Below, piece after piece: positions 10,839-22,099 of a stretch of DNA of 64,000 nt. Position 1 is the stretch's first letter, and each line of letters begins with the position of its first letter. Origin of the DNA: Pisolithus tinctorius (Eukaryota > Basidiomycota > Agaricomycetes > Boletales > Pisolithaceae); assembly GCA_024663395.1 (NCBI GenBank), contig JANFAH010000037.1, forward strand, positions 62,001-126,000. Direction: 5' to 3'. A program made the translations under genes and the position numbers. The notes under the pieces were generated by a model. It saw only the letters and a list, made by a program, of their open reading frames with translations. It ran no database searches and was not told where the DNA came from.

Positions 10839-11685
10839 CTACGAAGACGCGCGCTCGTCCGAATCAGCCTTTAGATCCATGAATCTGCGCAGAGGAAACC
10901 ACAATTCAAGTGTATTCCGTCGTTCACGTCCGTAGGTCATGGGTGTGGTGGCAGGTGACTGGTGAAGCTCCAACAACACTGCCTTCGAAATGGCGGGAAG
11001 TGACAAATTGCTCGCCGACGCAGAAGGCTCAACAGCGAGCGTCGTCCCGGGTAAAAATAACGGCGCGAATCGTGCAGGTGAGAGCGAGAGTCGTTCCCGG
11101 GTGCGCTGATAATCGTTTGGTCCAGGCCGTACTTTGTCGCTTACGAAGAGATACGAAGAATTGGGATCGCTCCGCCCTTCCTCAGTTCCCTCGTCCTCTG
11201 TGTTTCCCATCGAGCCCACGCCCTCAATATAATTTGTCGGCGCAAGCTGCATCTCCCCAATCCTGGGGCGAGTAACAATTACATCCTGCTGGTTGCTCTC
11301 ACCGTCACGCTCTTCGTCCCCGCCGTCGAAGTTACTCTTTCTGCGTCCATCTCCACGCCAACGGCCCCGCAATCGCAATCTTCCCCTACCTTCTAGACAA
11401 GCCAACGCATCCATTCTACTCCACATTCTGGCCGATGAAGTGATGCTGTCTGAGCACGCAGATGAAGCCGCGCGAAAAGCGGTGCCAAGAGCAACGATGA
11501 ATCGTACTCGACAAGAGGGACTGAGTGGGATGCGCGGCGATGCGAAGATCGGGGCGGATGAGGTGTTGAGATGAGTACGTTCAGAGATGACCTATACGAA
11601 GATGTGTAGAGGGTGCAAGCGAAAGATGCGGACGCAATGGCTGCACCAGTCCAGGGTGTGATGGTTCCGGAGGTGCTGTCCTCAT
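10839..11685 (-). CDS. Hypothetical protein, unrecognised
   Basis: A minus-strand frame is open from about 11597 to the TAG at 10839-10841, over 240 codons. Just upstream is an acceptor-like TATAG, and an ATG at 11685 can be joined through a 56-bp GT-AG intron in phase. The predicted protein is charged and low in complexity (GRGRLRLRGRWRGDGRRK; an acidic DEERDGES stretch) and ends RRFMDLKADSDERASS. No domain or transmembrane segment is recognised. Part of the Arg/Gly stretch may really be an intron. Start and exon structure are uncertain. Confidence 0.35.
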
Positions 11686-13239
11686 TCCCTCCTGCATCGA
11701 CAAGGGAAAAAAAGGACTCGGTGAAGGAAAAGGCAGGTGCGTTGGGTAGTAAAGTCAGAACTAAGTGAATGCCCAGAACTAATAGATTATTCCCGACATC
11801 AAATAATTTTTGTACAAATGTGATGCCATATCTGGCATTCTTTGGACCAAATTACGGAACGTTTTCGGTCGAAATTCAAAACATCCCCCACATCGAGTCA
11901 ACGATGAATTTTTGTGGGTTCCGTCCTTGGACTTTCTGCCAGACATTTTGTGGCACATGTCACGCAGATATTGATGTGCAATACAGGTTCACGCTGTTCT
12001 GTCCTCATGTGGTTTACGGTGTCTATGAAGGCACCATCGACAACTGGATATGCGTCGAGAGCCTGATGATACGACACTCCACTCTCAGTTCACTCGCGCT
12101 ATTTAAGTAAACGTTTAGTGGATTGGTTCATGGAACGAAGGAACGAAGGAACTCGAGTCAGCGAAAGTTCGGTTGAGGTGGATGGTACTCCGCTGTCTTC
12201 CCAGGGCCAGGTGTATCTCGGAGTCTGCAGGTCCACTTTTGTTGGTGAGCGGGTCACTTTAATTTGCATATATTCGGGTGCTGGTGTTCAGTTGTCACAT
12301 CGCATCTTCATAGACTTCACCAACTTCAAGCTTGGCTGCAAATATCTAACTTGGCGCTTTCCTCACAGGTTGTAAGTGGTACGTACATAGAATTTTTTGA
12401 AGTTCTGAATGGCATCGTGTCTTTTATCGGGTCGACTATACTGCGCGTCGATCCGGAGCAAGTCAAGTCAATTGAGATCGGAAAGCTATGTGAGGTGTTA
12501 GTACTCCTGGCTATACTCGCGTCGCAGCTGGCGACGAAGCCTAGCACTACTTACCGGTCTACTTCGAGGTAGCATGACTGTATGTGGGTGCACTGGAGTT
12601 GCAGTGAGGGAGCTGAACGAGCCAAGACATGGTAGGAACGCATTGTTAAGTTATATTCTCCAACCAACTCTAGCAACAAGAACAAAAAAGTGGAATGTAG
12701 TATAGGTATTTCTGCATATAAAACCTTTGCGGGATGGATACATACATATACTTTCCGGAAGAACAAAAACAAAAAGACCAACCCGACTTGAGACCGCAGA
12801 CGGACTCTGACTCTGACAGAGCTGTAAATACTAAGGTAGTGAAAGCGTAACTAACTACTTTAGTAGCACCTACTAGTTACTTATAGGAGCGTTACGAAAG
12901 GGAACACTTCCAGCTGTGCACCGCGGATGGACGTACGTACGAAGGAGTTACAGCGTTTTGCCTACCCGTAAGTAAAGAAGAAAGAAATCGATTTGAAGGA
13001 GGGGAGTCAAAAACGAAAAGGTGGAGAACCGGACCATAGAAAAAATATGTCACTCAGATGAAAGCGTCGTGAGGGAGAGAGCGAGAGAGAGATTGAGCAC
13101 TTGTGCATATGTATAACGCATCAACTAAAATGTGTCGTATAGGTCGTCGTCGCAGCAGCAATCGAGAGAAAAGAAAGGACAGAAGAAGAAGAAAAGGAGA
13201 AAAGAAAAGGATAGTGAATGAATCACGCGAGGGTCACAA
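11686..13239. other. Region without a supported gene
   Basis: Frames at 11769-12110 (plus) and 12118-12572 (plus) are open for 85-113 codons but show no family signature and no consistent splicing. About 12980-13220 is purine-rich and lies just beyond the 3' end of the kinase gene, so it may be its 3' untranslated region. Confidence 0.4.
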
Positions 13240-16200
13240 TCATAACTTTAATTCGGTGAGAACTCTCCTAGCGAGCATTTGATATTGCCAGCCGTCACCA
13301 CCGACTCTGCGGAATTGTATTCCATGCAGAGGTAACCATGGTACCTAAAAAAAGAACGCAACAAAACGAACAGCTCAGCGTTCGAAAGGGGCCAAATAAT
13401 GCGAAAAATTTCAAGACACGCACCTTAACAATATTGATTTCGAACCGCACAGAAAGCGAGTTGGCCCCTATCATCTCAAACACCTCATGATCCACTTCTC
13501 CGGTCGGGAACGGCGTAAGTTTCGAAGGTGTCGGAGTTCCGGGCTGTTGAGGTTGTTGTTGAAGTTGAGGCGTCGCAGCGAAATCTCGGGGTATGGGCGG
13601 TAATACCTTGGTTTTGGTTGGAGAGTGTGGCCGGAGTATCTGCTCGTCGAACACTGGAGCGGCGACATTGGGAGTATTATAAGTTTGCTGCTGCTCTTGC
13701 TGCTGGTTAGGATGATGGCGGGATCCTTCAGCAGCGAGGACAGTGTGCGCATTAGAGGAGACGTTGAAGAATGACGACGACCCGCTGCTCGGCGTAACGC
13801 TTAAAACGGTGCCAACGGACGGTCTGTGAGGGAGTTCTTTCTCCAACACATTTGAAGCATGATCACTATGTTGCTGCTGCTGCAGTTGTTGTTGCTCCTT
13901 CTCTTTCTCCCTCTCCTTCTCTTTGATACTTTCTCTCTCGCGGTCCCCCTTCGATTTGACACCAAACGACAATTTGGATGCCTTCTTGACGAGTGATCGA
14001 GCTGTAATACCGGTCTCGTTGGACCCAGAAGATCCCTGACGACGATGTTGACTGGTCCGGGGCTGCGTAGACGACGACTCGGGCGGCGGGGAAGAGATAG
14101 CAATGGATGGGATGTGGATGCATTCGAAGCCGCCTTTGATCTCGCGGTATTGGACTTGCATCCGATCTAGCACCTTCTTGATCTCTGTCTTGAGGACAGA
14201 TGGCGGCTTGGTCGTAGTCGTCGAAACGCTACAAACATGCGATGATGAGAGGAGTGCTATGATGCAACGAAAAGCACATACCTAAACAATCCCTTCAGAT
14301 GCACGGGCTTAAAGTCCTTGGCGTTTTGCTCTCTATCTGATTCAGTACGCCCATCACCAGCTTCCTGCTCTCCCACGTAATTCTCCTCCACCTCATCCGT
14401 ACGTCCGAACTGCGCCCCTCCGATCCCAGCAGGACGGCCACCAACCGTACTGTGGCCAGTCGATGGCCGCCGATGTCGTCCGATGGACGCACCGATGCTG
14501 GGTAGGAGTACACCACCGGTACTGCTTCGCCGTTCGTGGCGCATAGAACGGCCCTGCGGATCGAGAATCGTCGCCGCTCGTCGGTGGACATGGGCATTTG
14601 CCAACGGCTGGCTCTGACTGGCTGAGATCGAAGGTGGAGCATAAGTGCTTTGACGTCGAAGGTCTCCTCGTTCAAACTGGTTGTTGGCTCCATTCGCGGC
14701 CGGCGCGTTATCGTTGTCGGTATTGGTAGTACCCGCTCTGAGAGGTACACCGCCCACGATCGTCGTACGCTTGCCAATACTCCTCTTCTCATGCTGTTCG
14801 CCACCACGACCACCGAGAAGCGTCCCGAAGCGCTTAACGAGGGTTACACCAGCAGACAACGGCCCATCGTGTGTTGGTTGCTGAGACGGTTCTCCATCTT
14901 CCCCGCCTGTGCCTGCGACACGTTCTTTCTCCGTGGAGAACACGCCGAACTCGGGTCCAGCTGTATGTGGAACTTGCATCTCTTCAGGTCGCTCGTCGAC
15001 ACGACTCTCCCGGGGGCCAAACACTCCGCTGAGCCCGCGCAACATTGTCGGGCGTTGGCTCATGCTGTGGCTGCGACGATGGGTCGATGCGGGTGGCGCA
15101 CGCGGAAGGGGTGCTGTGGTGGGCGGTATAGCGGAAGTAACATCCACTGGCGGTGAGACGATGGTCGGCGGGACAGGGAGCCCGGCATCGCGAGGTCGTG
15201 GCTGACCGTGGAATGCAGGGGTGGCGGGTGTGGCAGGCGCAGCAGAGGTTGCGTCATAAGACATCCCTGAATAGTGTGACGTCTCCGGAGCAGGCAGACG
15301 TGGGAGAGGCATGCTGTAGTCGGCTTTCGCGGACACGGGCGCCGGGAACTGCTGCGTGTCCCTGCGCGATGAAAGAGAAAGTGCCTTCGGGTTGTATGCC
15401 GATGGGGCAGTGCTAGTTTCGTCAGGGGAAAGAGCGTTGGTAGGTGGGGCGTTGTTGGTGATGGACAACTGCGAGCTCGCAAAGTGGCCGGGACCGTACA
15501 CGCGCTCGCGCTCCATCTTCTCGCGGGCGAGGTAGTATATCGAGATAAGAGGATCGAACCCGCGAGTTGGATCTGGGGGCTCGCGAAAGCCATCGTTGAT
15601 GGACAGGTGGGACTGTGAGGTCGGTGGGGAGTGGGTCGGTGTGACTGGAGGCGACGAGCCAGGGGAGAAGAATTTCTTTCGGTAGAAGTCAAACCCGGAG
15701 AACCGTTTTGACTTCTTAGGAGTCATCATGGAGTCGCTACTGCCTTTGGGATTTATGTTGTTGTTGGATCCGTCATAGGAGACAGCCAAGGACGAGTTTG
15801 AGAAGGAGTCGCCCCAACGATTTGATGAGGTGCCGTTGCGACCGCGTTTGCGATTATAGGCACTGACGGCACGAACGTAGGGCTCGGACTCGAGGATTTG
15901 GACGAGCCTGTGTTCGATGTCTTCTTCCGACCCGAATTCGAAGCCTTTCATGCCCCTGATTACTTGGCGATCCAGTTCGTCGGCACGGAGAGGCTCGCGG
16001 TGGACGAGATGGGAATCCGGGGGACCGCCGAATCCTCGGACCATCCATGGATGTTCGAGGACTTCCGAGAGGGTCGCGCGTACGGCGGGATTTGTTACAA
16101 GCATCCGTGAGAGGAGACCCTTGCACTCTGAGAAACGATCGGTCAACAGAGAGCAGCATACCGCATGGCGGACGTACCAGCGCTGAGCCAGACAGGGTAT

Positions 16201-17368
16201 TCGACGAGACCACGCTTGATCTTTGCATGGAGAGCAGGCATGCTCTGATCGTCGAACGGGACCTTTCCGCAGACGAGGACGTAGAGGACGACGCCGAAGC
16301 TCCATACGTCGACTTCTGGGCCGGTGTAGACCTTGGCGTTGAGGAGTTCCGGTGCTGCGAAGTAGAGGGAGCCACAGAAGGTGGAGAGATGGCCGGTTGG
16401 ATCATAGAGGTTGGAGAGGCCAAAGTCGATTATCTTGATGTTACCCGTTTCGGATATGAGTATATTCTCGATTTTGAGATCTGGGTTTTTGCTGTGAGTG
16501 GGTGGATACGGAGAGGGATAGGGATAGGGAGCTTACCGCGATGGACGACGTTGTTGCGATGCAGGTAGTCGAGTGCACTGCCGATTTGACGGGCAAACTT
16601 GCGTGCGACACGTTCGCGCAGTCGACCGTGGCTGATGATGTAGTCGAGCATCTGACCGCCGTTGACATACTCGAATACCATGTAGTAATGATGCTGATGG
16701 ATGATCATCTCACGCATGCCACATATGTAGGGGTGGTGGAGGAGCATGGACAGGGCTGCCTCGCGGATTGTTCTGATTTCCTTTGAGGCGTCTTTAGAGG
16801 CCTGCTTTGCGATGGCCTCTGGGGTTGCATTTGAGCCGTTGGGTATGGAGGCGGCGGGGTGGACGCGGGGGAGGATTTTTATTGCAAACTGTTTGGGGAG
16901 GGCGATGAGAGGGCGAGGAGGAAGAGAGAGGGGGGGCAGGGCACACACCTTCTCCTCAGTGATGTTGTGTATGGCGAGCTTGACCTTGCCCATGCTTCCA
17001 GCGCCGAGTGTTTTTGTGAGGGTGTAGTCGCCGAGGACCCTTGTTGATCCCCGGGTGGGCTTGTTGGTGATGGAGCTGGAGTCTCTGTGCTGGCGGTGTT
17101 TTGGGTCAGACACCGGGGCTGGCTGGGGCTGAGCCGGGAGCGAGTAGGCCTGTGGGGGCATCGAGACGGGCCTCTGGTGGTGGTGGCGACTCTGTCTGTG
17201 TTGTAGTAGCACGGTGGGGGCAGGCAGAGGACGCGGAGGAGGCTGTGGTGGCTGGGTGGGCAACTGCAGGTCAAACAGCTCGTCATGTCCCACAACCAAC
17301 CCGCCTCTGGTCTCTTCCGGCACCTGGCCAAGCGACGGGACAAGCGATGCTGGATAGAACGCCGCCAT
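13240..17368 (-). CDS. KIN1/KIN2-type (PAR-1/MARK family) Ser/Thr protein kinase
   Basis: Start ATG at 17368 ([15 protein letters not shown]). A Pro/Gln-rich N-terminus is followed by the kinase domain: glycine loop [12 protein letters not shown], intron, then VAIK-type lysine in [27 protein letters not shown] and [18 protein letters not shown] follow. The HRDLKIEN catalytic loop forms exactly when an intron with acceptor CCCAG near 16460 is removed, and the DFG motif lies near 16425-16440. The domain ends [12 protein letters not shown] and is followed by the Kin1-like GPPDSHL and REPLR segment. A long Ser/Pro-rich linker leads to a C-terminal KA1 domain: [19 protein letters not shown], an intron, then [17 protein letters not shown] and a TGA at 13240-13242. 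This architecture is that of fungal Kin1, which acts at the plasma membrane in polarity, exocytosis and cell-wall control. The KA1 end would bind acidic phospholipids. Intact. Confidence 0.9.
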
Positions 17369-17487
17369 GCAGTGGAAGAACGACAGACAAGTGGCAGTTT
17401 TTACTCAGTGCTAGTCGTTATTATCTCCAATACACTACTCCTTAGCAAGCTAGCACGGCGCCTATCAGCAGGCACAGCTACAGGAAA

Positions 17488-17883
17488 CTATTTCCTCCAC
17501 TCCACAGGATGCCTATTATACACCGGCCACGGCGGTACTGCCATCTGTAAGACGCTCAGCGTGGCCATCCCCACCCCACCCCCCCAAATATCGTTACATA
17601 CCACGAATAGGAGTAGCGTAGACAGCGCAAAAGCACCCATCGTCGCTCGCAAGGACTGCAGAGCAAACCCAACCACAAACGATACCACCTGTCGGACACA
17701 TCAACCATAAATATACGCTCGTCTGAGGGGATGTTACCGTGCTCGCTGCCAACCATATCCGAGAGATGCTGTCCACCCTCTTCTGGCCTATAAAATCCTA
17801 AAGAACAACGCCTTAAATGACCACCCTCACAAGATCTTCCTACTCACTATCTTGCCCTCGAAGATGTCCTGCAGCGGTGCCAT
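17488..17883 (-). CDS. SPC1: Signal peptidase complex subunit 1 (SPC12/SPCS1)
   Basis: Small four-exon gene. Exon 1 reads MAPLQDIFEGKI from the ATG at 17883, and a GTGAGT intron follows. Exon 2 gives DFIGQKRVDSISRIWLAAS. Exon 3 gives two hydrophobic helices (VVSFVVGFALQSL and TMGAFALSTLLLFV). Exon 4 gives MAVPPWPVYNRHPVEWRK and a TAG at 17488-17490. The DF-GQK start, two transmembrane segments and the PPWP-(I/V)Y-x-RHP-x-W end are the hallmarks of this roughly 80-100-residue ER protein. It assists signal peptidase and membrane-protein quality control. The predicted length of about 85 residues fits. It is divergent from the SNF2 gene, 115 bp away. Confidence 0.85.
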
Positions 17884-17998
17884 GCTGGTATGCACACAAT
17901 TAATAGCGTTGGCAACGGCGAAGGGTCCAGGCGGTGATTAGTCAGCATTGCGCGTCACGAAAAATAATGAGCGCGTCTGAACCAAAACAACGACAACA
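17884..17998. promoter_or_regulatory. Shared SPC1 / SNF2-helicase promoter region
   Basis: Only 115 bp separate two divergent start codons (17883 minus, 17999 plus), so a bidirectional promoter or overlapping 5' regions is implied. No TATA box is evident. Confidence 0.5.
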
Positions 17999-20900
17999 AT
18001 GTCGAAAAGTCCTGCGCCGTCGTCCCCTGGGCAGTTTGCAATGTCGTCGGTCCCGGCGAGCACCCCTGCGTCCTCGCCGCCGCCCAGCGAAGAGCCGGGG
18101 ATCGAGGCTGTCTCGTCTCGACAAGTGAGTGGTGGCTCCTCGACCCAGTTCAGATTCTAACACGCGTCTTTTGCAGCTCTCTGAGGCTCCCTTGCTGGAC
18201 GACGACGACGTACGTACGCGTATTACTTGTCCCCGCACGCGTACTGAAGCATTTGTACCCAGGAGTTCCAAGGACGTCTGGCTCGCCTCGAACGTATTCT
18301 CGACAAATCGTTTACCTACTCTCAACTGCTAGGCGAACAGATGGACAAGGAGAAACGCACATCTGCCCTTCGCGCGGCCATGGCTATGTCTTCAAAACCG
18401 AAGTCAACAAACGCGTCGACGACGACGCGCAGGCGTGGCGCATTCCAGCGTGCCGCCCGAAAACGCCCTCGTCTCAGTGATCTCGAACCTGAACAAAATA
18501 CCAAAGACGTGGATGAAGTAAAGGAAGAGGCTACCAACCCCGACGCGAATGACCCCTCGGCACCTCGTCCAAAGTTCTTGCAGCCCTCGCTCATTACAGG
18601 TGCAACGCTCAAAGACTATCAACTCGATGGAGTAGAGTGGATGGTGTCCCTCGACAAGAACGGCGTGTCCGGTATTCTAGGTAAGACCTCTTACTGTCTC
18701 ATTTTCACAACTCGGGATAACGCGTTACCAAACGTACAGCCGACGAAATGGGTCTTGGAAAAGTAAGAAATATAGTCTCTTGGGGTTCCTCCTGACCAGA
18801 AGTTCCTCTAGACTCTCCAAACTATCGCGTTCAACGCTCATCTCCGCGAGTTGGGTCATTTCAGGCCGTTTCTGATCGTATGTCCGCTCAGCGTGATACA
18901 CAACTGGATAGAAGAGTTCCGTCGTTTCGCTCCGTCGGTCGGTGCAATTATCCTTGAGCTGAAATCTTTCTCATTTATGCATAGATCCCGGTCTGCATGT
19001 ATCATGGGTCTCCCACAGATCGTGCCGAGCTCCGTCGTACCGTCATGCGCGAACCGGATGATGGGTCTGAAGACACCGCACAAGCTTTTGAATCTGTCAT
19101 GGTCAAAGAAAAACTATCACAGCCCAACCGAAAAGGCAAGAAGAAAGCAACGAAATCTAATGCTCGTGCGGCACCTAGACGCAGCATGTCCACCCGAAAG
19201 CGCAAAGCCGAATCAGACGATGACGATGACGACTACCAGGAGGATGATCAAGAAAGCGATGAGGAAGAGGCTCCTCGCGCACGGTATACCAAGACCAAGA
19301 ATAATACCAAGAACAAAAATACCCGTTCGCTACCTGTTCAGACTCGGGAAACTTTCCCCGTGGTAGTGACGACGTATGAAATGATCATTCGTGACCGGCC
19401 TCAACTCTCGAAATATAACTGGGGATATATTGTCGTGGACGAAGGACATCGTCTCAAGAATCTAAATTGCAAGCTTATACAGGAAATCAAACGGTACCCC
19501 AGTGCCGGACGGATGATCTTGACTGGAACACCGTTACAGGTAGGTTCATCGCGACATGCATGTGCGCTGGTTCACCAAATAACTCGGTAGAACAATCTTT
19601 CGGAATTGTGGTCTCTGCTTAATTTCATACTCCCGGATATCTTCGACGACCTCGATTCTTTCCAAGAGTGGTGCGTGTCTTCATTCACATTTTACCGCCC
19701 TACAGAATGTCGCTTCTAATGATGTACTGCTGCAGGTTCAATCTCGGGACACTCCAATCCCGTTTCTCACCATCTCAAGCAACACAGCTCATCTCTACTA
19801 TCCACGGCATTCTCAAACCCTTCCTCCTCCGCCGTCTCAAGGTTGACGTTCTCGGCAAGAGCTTACCTCCTAAAAAGGAATATGTGATATATTGTCCGCT
19901 GAGTGTGGAACAACGGCACCTTTATGATGCCATCGTGGAGGGATCATTGAGGCATCTGCTTTTGTCGCGTGGCGGTGAGAATGCAGATAAGAAGAAGATC
20001 GAGATCGATATGAATGCACCTCGCAAGTTGAGGGATAAGACGAAGTCGGGGGTAGTGGCATATGATGTTGATGGGAGCGACGACGACGACTATTTTGAGA
20101 ACCTCGATGAAGGAGCCGTAGAGCAGCCAAAGAATGCCGAGAATGACTTGGCAGAGCTGGGTCGGCAGCATCGATTGCGTGAGAGTAGTACGTGCCCTTT
20201 TTCTGGTGAATCTGGCCTGATATTGAACGATACGATAGTAAAAGGCATCAACAACCTTCGACTCCAAAACAGCGTCATGCAACTCCGAAAGGCGTGCTCG
20301 CACCCACTACTGTTTGATGCCGGCCTCACAGAGGCTGAAGCACTCTCTGGAACAGCAACCGCAGAGGAGCTCGTTGACACTAGCGGGAAAATGATGGTCC
20401 TTGAACGGCTGCTCGACGAATTGTTTGCGAGGGGTCATAAAGTGCTGCTATTCAGTCAGTTCACGACTATGTTGGATATCATCGAGGTAGGTTGTGCCTC
20501 GCATCATGAGATTTCACCCACTGATATGAGACTCTCTCTCTCTCTCGAAAAGACTTGGGCAACGGAATTGAAAGAGTGGAATACCTGTCGAATTGATGGC
20601 AAGACTCACCCATTGGATCGAAGGGAACAGATGAACACATTCCAGCAGGGCGGCGATCGCCCTGATGCGCCTCGTCTGTTCCTACTTAGCACACGTGCAG
20701 GGGGGTTAGGTATCAATTTGACCGCCGCAGATACCGTCATCTTTTACGACCAGGACTGGGTAGGTCCTTAATCTTTGCGCCGGCTCCACGTGCAGCTGGT
20801 GTAAAAGAGTATACTAGGATACTGATTGACCTTTTGTTTTATTTCCTTCTTTGCTCCGCATCACCACCATCGATCTCCCATCCCGGTTAGAACCCGCAAA

Positions 20901-21562
20901 TGGATATCCAAGCGCAAGATCGAGCACACCGGATCGGACAGACCAAACCCGTGTTGATATTCCGACTTGTGACCGCACACACCATCGAACAGCGGATCAT
21001 GCACCGTGCAAGTGAGAAGCGGCAGTTGGAGGCGTTGGTGATTGCTAAAGGTGGGGGTTTTTTCGTGACATGTGTTATGGGTTAGGGGGCGGGACCCCCC
21101 GGCACTGACTTGAATTCGGGAACAAAAGGGAAGTTCAAGATGCCTGGACAGACTGGACGAACGAAGGCAGAGGTACTTGGGGAGATGGCGACTGCGCTTT
21201 TGAAGCTCGAGAGCGAGAATATCGAGGTTGTCCCTGCGACGAGGGAGGGGAAGCGCGGGGTGTTGAGCGACGAAGATTTGGATATGTTACTCGACCGGAG
21301 CGAAGCTGTGTTTGTGGACCGCGGAAAGGGATGGTCTGCGGGCGGCGGCGTTGTCGTTGCACATGCACACGACACCACTAGCGGCAAGCCAGTTTCAGGA
21401 AGAGAGGACGATGGTGAGGTGGGTAGTGGGGCCACCGCAGTACCAGAGGCCTCGGCCCCGCCAGTGGTTGGTAAGAGGGCGGCATTTGCGGTGTATGAGG
21501 CGCCCGTGAATCAGGCGAATGAGTGGGTATCTAAACTAATGGGTGAGGACGTTTCAGAGTGA
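17999..21562 (+). CDS. SNF2-family chromatin remodeller, LSH/HELLS/Irc5 (DDM1) type
   Basis: Start [17 protein letters not shown] at 17999, followed by a short coiled coil ([15 protein letters not shown]) and a basic linker. The ATPase begins at [15 protein letters not shown]. Motif I (DEMGLGKT) is split by a 23-nt exon at 18740-18762. Then come [26 protein letters not shown], the DEGHRLKN box and LTGTPLQ. Lobe 2 has [46 protein letters not shown] and [10 protein letters not shown]. The stop is at 21560-21562. The DEGH box (rather than DEAH), the acidic/basic insert after the Ia region (19080-19340) and the C-terminus place it with Lsh/HELLS/Irc5. Family members remodel nucleosomes in heterochromatin and support DNA methylation in plants and animals, apt in a genome with CpG-decayed repeats. 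About twelve exons, all intact. Confidence 0.9.
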
Positions 21563-22099
21563 CCTCGTGAAGAGGAGGGTTTGGCATATATGATGATTAT
21601 ACCAGTACATTATAGGTGTTATATCTAGACATACATAGTAGATATGATGAATCAGATCTTTGAGGTCGTGTCTCAGCCTCCCTCTCGGGCTGTTTGGAAT
21701 GTCACCTTGTCTACGGTTCGTCAAGCCACGTTGCACCTAAGTCCGCATAATTGGGTATATTGACCACTGCCTTTCCCCGCTGTGCAAGTTCATACAACAA
21801 AACGAACGATAAGAAACCTTGTAGACCCACCGGATTTCCTCGCAGTTGATCATTACCGTTGCTACTTGTATTAATATTGTTGCGTGCATGTGTTTTTCCT
21901 TGGCAAATAAGGTTCTAATTGCCGGTGGAGACGGCCTTCTTCCAGTACTGGGCAGACATCTAATTTGTTATGTGTAATTGACGATAAAACGGATAAGAAG
22001 AACGAAGCCGAATTGACGCCAGCTGTCCGTTGTCGTCCGCACACGCACACACTCCCGCTCCCTCATCCCTCCACCAGTGCCAGTGGCCCATCCATCATC
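21563..22099. other. Intergenic region between the SNF2 and F-box genes
   Basis: No gene seen. The two neighbours are in tandem on the plus strand, so this holds the 3' end of one and the promoter of the next. Confidence 0.5.

Noticed and set aside
15060..15692. 210-codon frame overlapping the kinase linker
   Set aside because: It is another frame of the Pro/Ser-rich part of the KIN1-like gene. The used frame has the kinase and KA1 domains.
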